A DNA stretch of 9,301 bases, taken from assembly GCA_046590195.1 (NCBI GenBank), contig JBKJTP010000199.1:1-9301 (forward strand), read 5' to 3'. This DNA comes from JBKJTP01 sp046590195 (GTDB lineage Bacteria > Bacteroidota > Ignavibacteria > Palsa-1295). The notes under the pieces are model-generated. The model had not been told where the DNA came from. It made no database searches and was given only the letters and a program-made list of their open reading frames with translations. A program made the translations under genes and the position numbers. How positions within the stretch are numbered: position 1 is the stretch's first letter; the number at the start of each line of letters is the position of its first letter. Below are positions 5,116-9,301 of this stretch, in pieces.

Positions 5116-5526
5116 TTACGGTGTGACTGTCAGATCCAGACGCTCGCCGAGGTCCAGATGTGTCAAGAGTGGGCAGATGACGCCGTAGGTGCCTGGTTGA
5201 AGATCGACGGTGAAATCGACTGTCTGTCCTTCCTCGATTTCCCGATCAAGTTGCTTCTCGAGGCCATTGCCTTTGATCTTGAAGTTATGATCGTTGCTCG
5301 AAGGATTTGAGATGCGGAATGTGATGCGGCCCTTTGGGATCACCGTCGGCATGTGGATCTTCATCTCATAGAACTCCACCTCAACAATGGCTCCGCCAGC
5401 TGTCGGGATGATACGTTGTCCGCTGCGAGAGTTCTGCGAGCCCTTGCAGGAAACAAATATTGTTGAGCAGATGAGCAAGAGCGAAAGAGCAAATGCTTTA
5501 GTAAGAACTGTAGTCTTTGAAATCAT
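5116..5526 (-). CDS. Cupredoxin-like lipoprotein with altered metal site
   Basis: A 136-residue exported protein. Residues 1-26 are a lipoprotein signal peptide with the modified cysteine at Cys27 (FVSC; Phe at -3 is unusual). The mature part is one cupredoxin-like beta-sandwich: VEVEFYEMKIHMPTVIPKG, ITFRISNPSSNDHNFKI, then VDLQPGTYGVICPLLTHLDLG. His80 in NDHNF, Cys118 and His123 match three of the four type 1 copper ligands in the usual order (the C-x4-H spacing is right). Five residues past His123, where the axial Met normally sits, there is Glu128. Known cupredoxins of this shape carry electrons or bind copper in the periplasm or at the membrane; whether this one binds copper is open. It diverges from the sugar operon across 194 bases and may be expressed alone. 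Confidence 0.72.
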   Translation of the reverse strand: MISKTTVLTKAFALSLLLICSTIFVSCKGSQNSRSGQRIIPTAGGAIVEVEFYEMKIHMPTVIPKGRITFRISNPSSNDHNFKIKGNGLEKQLDREIEEGQTVDFTVDLQPGTYGVICPLLTHLDLGERLDLTVTP

Positions 5527-5720
5527 AAGTGTACGGTTTAGTTGGTCACGTAGGTTCTACAAGAGTCATGCCTCAAGGAGCAATGCCGTGGGCCTCATCC
5601 CTTAGTGCAGAGCCTTGGACTTTCTCTCAGCCCAACAGTGTTAGATGTCGATCCTAAACTAGATCTTTATGGCTGTGCTATTGTGCTCAGAAATGCGCTT
5701 GGGATCTACACCTGTTCTAC

Positions 5721-6461
5721 ATGTCTCAGAATGCTAAGTGTGTTGGCGTAGTTCTCGCCGGTGGTACCGGTAGCAGGCTGCACCCAGTAACGAAGGTCAC
5801 GAACAAGCATCTCCTGCCGATCGGGCAGATGCCCATGATCTTCTATCCGATTCAGAAACTTGTGGGCTCTGGGATCACCGATATTCTTATCGTGACAGGC
5901 ACCGAGCACATGGGCGACATGATGTCGCTGCTCGGCAGCGGCAAGGACTTCGGGTGTCAGTTCACGTACCGAGTGCAGGACGAGGCAGGCGGCATCGCGC
6001 AAGCGCTTGCACTTGCCGAACGCTTTGTGCAAGATCAACCGATGTGCGTGATCCTCGGCGATAACATCTTCGAAGACTCGATCACACAAATGATCAAAGA
6101 CTTCGGCGCGGACCCGGAAACTGCACGCATCATCTTGAAGGAAGTACCTGATGCAGAACGCTTTGGTGTTGCGTACATCGAGGATGGTGCAATATCCCTC
6201 ATCGTAGAGAAACCGGAGCAACCAGAATCCCGACTTGCTGTCACAGGCATTTATTGTTACCCTCCAGATGTATTCGGCATCATCCGCGGTTTGACACCAT
6301 CGGGCCGTAATGAGCTTGAGATCACAGACGTGAACAACGAATACCTTCGCCAAAATCGATTGAAATACTACACCTTCGAAGGATACTGGAGTGACGCGGG
6401 CACATTCCTATCATTGCTTCGGGCGAATGAGCTCGTGAACGAACGCCAACCGCTGTTCTAA
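5721..6461 (+). CDS. rfbA: Glucose-1-phosphate thymidylyltransferase (RmlA-type nucleotidyltransferase)
   Basis: The first gene of a three-gene nucleotide-sugar operon. It should join glucose-1-phosphate and dTTP to give dTDP-glucose and pyrophosphate in the cytosol. Residues 12-20 LAGGTGSRL are the nucleotide-binding loop, NKHLLPIG at 28-35 includes the conserved Lys, GIAQAL at 91-96 and LGDN at 112-115 with Asp114 shape the active site, EKP at 163-165 and NELEITDVN at 197-205 bind the sugar, and YWSDAGT at 222-228 closes the core. At 246 residues it is about 40 shorter than the usual RmlA (near 290) and lacks the C-terminal helical segment that forms the second dTDP site. The stop codon abuts the start of the next gene. 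No clear Shine-Dalgarno sequence or TAnnTTTG promoter was found in the 194-base spacer upstream. Confidence 0.9.
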   Translation: MSQNAKCVGVVLAGGTGSRLHPVTKVTNKHLLPIGQMPMIFYPIQKLVGSGITDILIVTGTEHMGDMMSLLGSGKDFGCQFTYRVQDEAGGIAQALALAERFVQDQPMCVILGDNIFEDSITQMIKDFGADPETARIILKEVPDAERFGVAYIEDGAISLIVEKPEQPESRLAVTGIYCYPPDVFGIIRGLTPSGRNELEITDVNNEYLRQNRLKYYTFEGYWSDAGTFLSLLRANELVNERQPLF

Positions 6462-7436
6462 GTGCACTTACTCGTCACGGGCGGCGCAGGCTTCATCGGC
6501 GCTAACTTCATCGCTCTTGCGCTTGCGCGTGGGTATCGAGTTACGAATCTCGATGCACTGACCTATGCAGCAAACTTAATGAACTGCTCTGCGTATGATA
6601 GCGAGAGCAAGTACAAGTTCATCAAGGGAAGCATTACAAACGCCACGCTTCTGAACAGAATATTTTCAGCTTCAGCATTCGATGCTGTGATCAACTTTGC
6701 TGCTGAATCACACGTCGATCGCTCGCTAAGTGCTGCAAGCACATTCACTTATACGAATGTTGTCGGGACGGTGAACTTGCTAGAAGCTTCGTTGAAATGC
6801 GGGGTCAAGCAATTCATCCAGATCTCGACAGACGAGGTCTATGGCAGTCTTGGCGCGACCGGAAAGTTTATTTTGGGTTCGCCGCTTAAACCGTCGAGTC
6901 CGTATTCAGCTTCAAAAGCGGCTGCCGATCATCTCGCAATGTCGTTCTACCACACGCATGGTCTTGATGTTCGCATCACAAGATGCACGAATAACTTTGG
7001 CCGTTTTCAGCATCCCGAGAAGTTCATCCCGACGATCATCACGCGTGCACTCGCTGGGCAAGAGATCCCAGTTTATGGCGACGGCAATTACATTCGCGAT
7101 TGGATCTACGTCGATGATCATTGCGAAGGTGTGATGTCGGTTCTCGAAAAAGGTGTAGCAGGAGAAACCTATCTATTCGGTGGGTCGAAGGAGATCGATA
7201 ACAATAGGCTTGTCGAGTCGGTCTTGTCAGTCATCGAGGTGCGTACAGGAAAGCAGGGACTTCGCTCTTTGATCAAGCATGTGACCGATCGTCCAGGTCA
7301 TGACAGACGTTATGCGATCGATTGGTCAGAGACTTTGGAGAAGCTTGAATGGCAGCCGAGCTCAAAGTTTACGGCAGGGTTGACGGCGACGATCGATTGG
7401 TATTTGGCGAACAGGAATTGGTGGGTTAAGGGATAG
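6462..7436 (+). CDS. rfbB: dTDP-glucose 4,6-dehydratase
   Basis: Converts dTDP-glucose to dTDP-4-keto-6-deoxyglucose using bound NAD. A short-chain dehydrogenase of 324 residues (family usually 320-360). TGGAGFIG at 6-13 is the NAD-binding loop, NFAAESHVDRS at 78-88 is the family's cofactor/substrate stretch, STDEVYG at 122-128 supplies the catalytic Thr123-Asp124-Glu125 triplet that marks a dehydratase, PYSASK at 147-152 gives Tyr148 and Lys152, and TNNFG at 176-180 and YGDGNYIRDWIYVDDH at 205-220 are RmlB signatures. It starts with GTG directly after the stop codon of rfbA, with no gap and no Shine-Dalgarno sequence of its own, so it is probably translated by ribosomes finishing rfbA. The next gene begins one base after its stop codon. 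Confidence 0.95.
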   Translation: MHLLVTGGAGFIGANFIALALARGYRVTNLDALTYAANLMNCSAYDSESKYKFIKGSITNATLLNRIFSASAFDAVINFAAESHVDRSLSAASTFTYTNVVGTVNLLEASLKCGVKQFIQISTDEVYGSLGATGKFILGSPLKPSSPYSASKAAADHLAMSFYHTHGLDVRITRCTNNFGRFQHPEKFIPTIITRALAGQEIPVYGDGNYIRDWIYVDDHCEGVMSVLEKGVAGETYLFGGSKEIDNNRLVESVLSVIEVRTGKQGLRSLIKHVTDRPGHDRRYAIDWSETLEKLEWQPSSKFTAGLTATIDWYLANRNWWVKG

Positions 7437-7437
7437 G

Positions 7438-8280
7438 ATGACAAAGGTATTACTCATAGGCAGGGGACAGGTTGGAACAGAGCTGAGCACGCGGTTGCAA
7501 GAAGTTGACTTGCACTGGTGGAATGGACGCATCGAAGAAGTAACCGAAGGGACTCTGCGGGATCTTCGACCAGACGTGGTTATCAGTGCTGCCGGCAAGA
7601 CCGATCTGCTTTGGTGCGAAAAAAATGCTCGTGAAGCATTTTCGTCTAATGTACAGGCACCAGTTGAGCTCTACAAACGGATCGTTGCAAGTGATCACTG
7701 CTGCCGATTCATCCAACTAAGCAGCGGCTGCATCTGGGATGGACCATTTGATGAGAAAGGCAAGCCATTCGAATCCTTGGCGATACCTTCGCCTGCATCC
7801 TATTATGCGTGGACGAAGGCAGCGTGTGACGCTCTCTTGCTATCGATCGATCCAGATCGGATCGCGATACTACGCCCTAGACAGGTCTATTCTTCGAGCG
7901 ATTCTCCACGCAATACATTAATGAAGCTGTTGCGTTATTCGAAGCTCATTGACACACCTAACTCGATGAGCAGCGCTGAGGTGATCGCGAAAACTGTTCA
8001 GCATCTGCTGACAGCGGAGGAGTGGACCGGGGTCTATAATGTGTATGACAAGGGTTACACGACTCCGTACCAGATCGGTTTGATGCTGGCTGAGGCAGGA
8101 CTCCGTGACGTGCCAACACGAATCGAAAAGAGTGAGCTCGACGCCTGGCATAAGCCGCGAAGGGTAGATACCGTCATTCACGATGAGCGATTTGAGCGCA
8201 TGATTGCGCCACGATCTGTTACTGATGTGCTTCGTGAAAATATCTCAGCATTAGTTGACACACTCGCGATGGCTCGGTAA
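7438..8280 (+). CDS. NAD(P)-dependent sugar reductase, RmlD-like (dTDP-4-keto-6-deoxysugar reductase)
   Basis: A 280-residue extended short-chain dehydrogenase. GRGQVG at 8-13 is the NAD(P)-binding loop; IRDLRPDVVISAAGKTD-like text at 41-56 and VQAPVELYK at 72-80 follow RmlD, SSGCIWDG at 95-102 occupies the place of RmlD's S-T-D-Y-V-F-D-G, and YAWTK at 123-127 is the Tyr-x3-Lys pair. Placed last in the operon, it should reduce the 4-keto sugar made by RfbB. The central motif is altered (Gly97-Cys98 for the usual Asp-Tyr) and no RmlC epimerase is nearby, so the product may not be dTDP-L-rhamnose; D-fucose or another 6-deoxy sugar is possible. I therefore give no symbol. AAGGGA lies 4 bases before the ATG, and the one-base gap from rfbB implies coupled translation. 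Confidence 0.78.
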   Translation: MTKVLLIGRGQVGTELSTRLQEVDLHWWNGRIEEVTEGTLRDLRPDVVISAAGKTDLLWCEKNAREAFSSNVQAPVELYKRIVASDHCCRFIQLSSGCIWDGPFDEKGKPFESLAIPSPASYYAWTKAACDALLLSIDPDRIAILRPRQVYSSSDSPRNTLMKLLRYSKLIDTPNSMSSAEVIAKTVQHLLTAEEWTGVYNVYDKGYTTPYQIGLMLAEAGLRDVPTRIEKSELDAWHKPRRVDTVIHDERFERMIAPRSVTDVLRENISALVDTLAMAR

Positions 8281-8330
8281 GCCGCAGAATGGGAATCTTT
8301 GGTCAGCCGTGCTCCTATATGAAAGGGAGT

Positions 8331-8338
8331 TATGTTTG
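8331..8338 (+). promoter_or_regulatory. Possible -7 box of the acyl-CoA synthetase gene
   Basis: TATGTTTG fits TAnnTTTG exactly. Transcription would start about 8344, only some 10 bases before the ATG at 8355, giving a nearly leaderless mRNA. No TTG lies at a suitable distance upstream (TTTG at 8299-8302 is 28 bases away), which weakens the call. Confidence 0.35.
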
Positions 8339-8355
8339 TCCATCGACCTCGCTAA
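8332..8355 (+). CDS. Possible 7-residue upstream peptide (MFVHRPR)
   Basis: ATG at 8332 follows AAAGGGAG (8322-8329), a good ribosome site, and its TAA overlaps the ATG of the acyl-CoA synthetase as TAATG. This would couple translation of the large gene to a mini-frame. The same bases contain TATGTTTG (8331-8338), which would instead be a promoter; both readings cannot hold for one transcript. Confidence 0.25.
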   Translation: MFVHRPR

Positions 8356-9301
8356 TGAATCCATCCTTTCGAACGCTGAACGAAGCGCTGCTCGAGCGCA
8401 CCACTGGCAGCAGTAAAGATCGCGTTTATCTAAAGTATAAGCCTGCTCGCGGTGAAGCTTACACTACACTGACCTACGGCCAGTTTGGTGAGCAGGTGCG
8501 CGTGCTCGCCAAAGCACTCCGTGCGTTAGGGATCGAACGTGAGGACAGGATCGCGATCGTTTCAGAGTCCAGGCCTGAATGGGTCGCTGTCGATTTTGCA
8601 GCACTCGCTCTTGGTGCGATCACCGTTCCGATGTTCCCAACGCTGACCCAAAAGCAGGTTGAATTCGTGCTCCTCGATTCGGGATCGAAAGTCGCTTTCG
8701 TCTCGAACGATCTGCAGCTTTCAAAAGCCGCGAAGTCATTCGCTGAGGCTCCAGACCTTAAGCATATTTTCGTATTCAACGAGAAGTTTTCTGCATCAGT
8801 AGGGGCCGAGCGCGTCCATAGCTACCGAGAGCTTCTCAAGGGCGATCATAGCGACAGTTTCGACTACGAGTCCGAGCTTCGTCAGGCAAACCCTGATGAC
8901 ACCATCACAATCATTTATACCAGCGGCACTACCGGTGAGCCAAAGGGCGTGATGCTTACACATCGCAATCTCATCGCGAACATTGATGGTGCGTTGGCGC
9001 TGCTTCCACCCGTTACGGAAGCGGATGTATTCCTCAGCTTCCTGCCACTGTGTCATAGCTTCGAGCGTGTTGCATCGTATCTAGTCTTTTCAAGGGGTTG
9101 TACCGTGGCTTACGCGGAGTCGATCGATACAGTCTCCGAAAACATGCTGGAGATACAGCCGACGATCATGACAGGAGTACCTCGCTTTTACGAGAGGGTC
9201 TACTCGAAGATCTGTCGCTCGAAAGAAAAGATGGCGCCGAAGCGCCGGAAATTGTTCGAGTGGGCAGAGAAAGTCGGTGCAAAAGTAGCGATCGAGAGAG
9301 A
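8355..9301 (+). CDS. Long-chain acyl-CoA synthetase (AMP-forming), N-terminal part
   Basis: The first 315 residues of an adenylate-forming enzyme of about 600; the frame stays open to the last base. It activates fatty acids with ATP and joins them to CoA, for beta-oxidation or lipid synthesis. TYGQFGEQVRVLAKALRALGI at 40-60 and EDRIAIVSESRPEWVAVDFA at 63-82 are the opening of the long-chain (FadD15-like) group. YTSGTTGEPKG at 188-198 is the ATP phosphate loop, MLTHRNL follows, LPLCHSFER at 230-238 is the conserved substrate-side motif with His234, and TIMTGVPRFYERVY at 270-283 is a strong signature of bacterial long-chain synthetases. The AMP-binding C-terminal domain is off the window. It starts 74 bases after the sugar operon; a mini-frame or promoter lies between, so it need not belong to that operon. 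Confidence 0.92.
   Translation, partial: MNPSFRTLNEALLERTTGSSKDRVYLKYKPARGEAYTTLTYGQFGEQVRVLAKALRALGIEREDRIAIVSESRPEWVAVDFAALALGAITVPMFPTLTQKQVEFVLLDSGSKVAFVSNDLQLSKAAKSFAEAPDLKHIFVFNEKFSASVGAERVHSYRELLKGDHSDSFDYESELRQANPDDTITIIYTSGTTGEPKGVMLTHRNLIANIDGALALLPPVTEADVFLSFLPLCHSFERVASYLVFSRGCTVAYAESIDTVSENMLEIQPTIMTGVPRFYERVYSKICRSKEKMAPKRRKLFEWAEKVGAKVAIER

Noticed and set aside
5568..5657. 29-residue plus-strand frame in the spacer before rfbA
   Set aside because: AAGGAG lies after, not before, its start codon; the composition is ordinary and no homology is apparent.
5706..6353. 215-residue open frame antisense to rfbA
   Set aside because: It is a mirror of a strongly conserved nucleotidyltransferase, has no ribosome site, no recognisable domain, and its reading frame is explained by the codon bias of rfbA.
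1..9301. Mobile elements, CRISPR arrays, phage genes or defence systems
   Set aside because: I saw no transposase or integrase, no regularly spaced repeats, no terminal inverted repeats, and no stretch whose base or codon use departs clearly from its neighbours. The tRNA could serve as an integration site, but no integrase or direct repeat of its 3' end was found nearby.

Overview
This window looks like ordinary chromosome from a bacterium of the Bacteroidota/Chlorobiota (FCB) group with roughly balanced base composition. Four things point there: an outer-membrane protein of the DUF3078 type, a carboxypeptidase-regulatory-like N-terminus of the kind found on FCB TonB-dependent receptors, several start-proximal TAnnTTTG boxes (the -7 element of the Bacteroidota housekeeping sigma factor), and weak or missing Shine-Dalgarno sequences before most genes. 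A deep branch such as Ignavibacteria or Kapabacteria would fit, but that is a guess. There are no transposases, phage genes or CRISPR repeats.

Layout. Bases 1-2590 carry three minus-strand envelope genes: the start of a probable TonB-dependent receptor (cut by the window edge), a DUF3078 beta-barrel protein, and a secreted alpha/beta hydrolase with a helical N-terminal region. A 190-base divergent spacer with two palindromes follows. Bases 2781-4309 carry a cytosolic YceI-family protein and then, after a hairpin terminator, a DODA-type ring-opening dioxygenase with a twin-arginine export signal. Bases 4310-4623 hold a bidirectional terminator, a minus-strand tRNA-Ser(GGA) with two odd G:G mismatches, and a strong terminator for the next gene. 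Bases 4624-5526 carry two minus-strand genes: a stand-alone B12-binding subunit of an acyl-CoA mutase and a cupredoxin-like lipoprotein. Bases 5721-8280 are a compact plus-strand nucleotide-sugar operon (thymidylyltransferase, dTDP-glucose 4,6-dehydratase, a RmlD-like reductase; gaps of 0 and 1 base). From 8355 a long-chain acyl-CoA synthetase runs off the end.

How the genes work together. The sugar operon should make a dTDP-4-keto-6-deoxy sugar and reduce it, probably for a cell-surface glycan, but the 3,5-epimerase (RmlC) normally needed for L-rhamnose is absent here. Hydrolase, YceI and dioxygenase flank one palindromic control region and might form a small stress or aromatic-compound unit; that is inference. 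The B12-binding subunit and the acyl-CoA synthetase belong to acyl-CoA metabolism but are not linked in an operon.

I see no clearly new multi-gene system. The best leads are the atypical tRNA-Ser, the 18-base operator-like palindrome before yceI, the exported dioxygenase, the cupredoxin with Glu where the axial Met is expected, and the rfb operon without rfbC.
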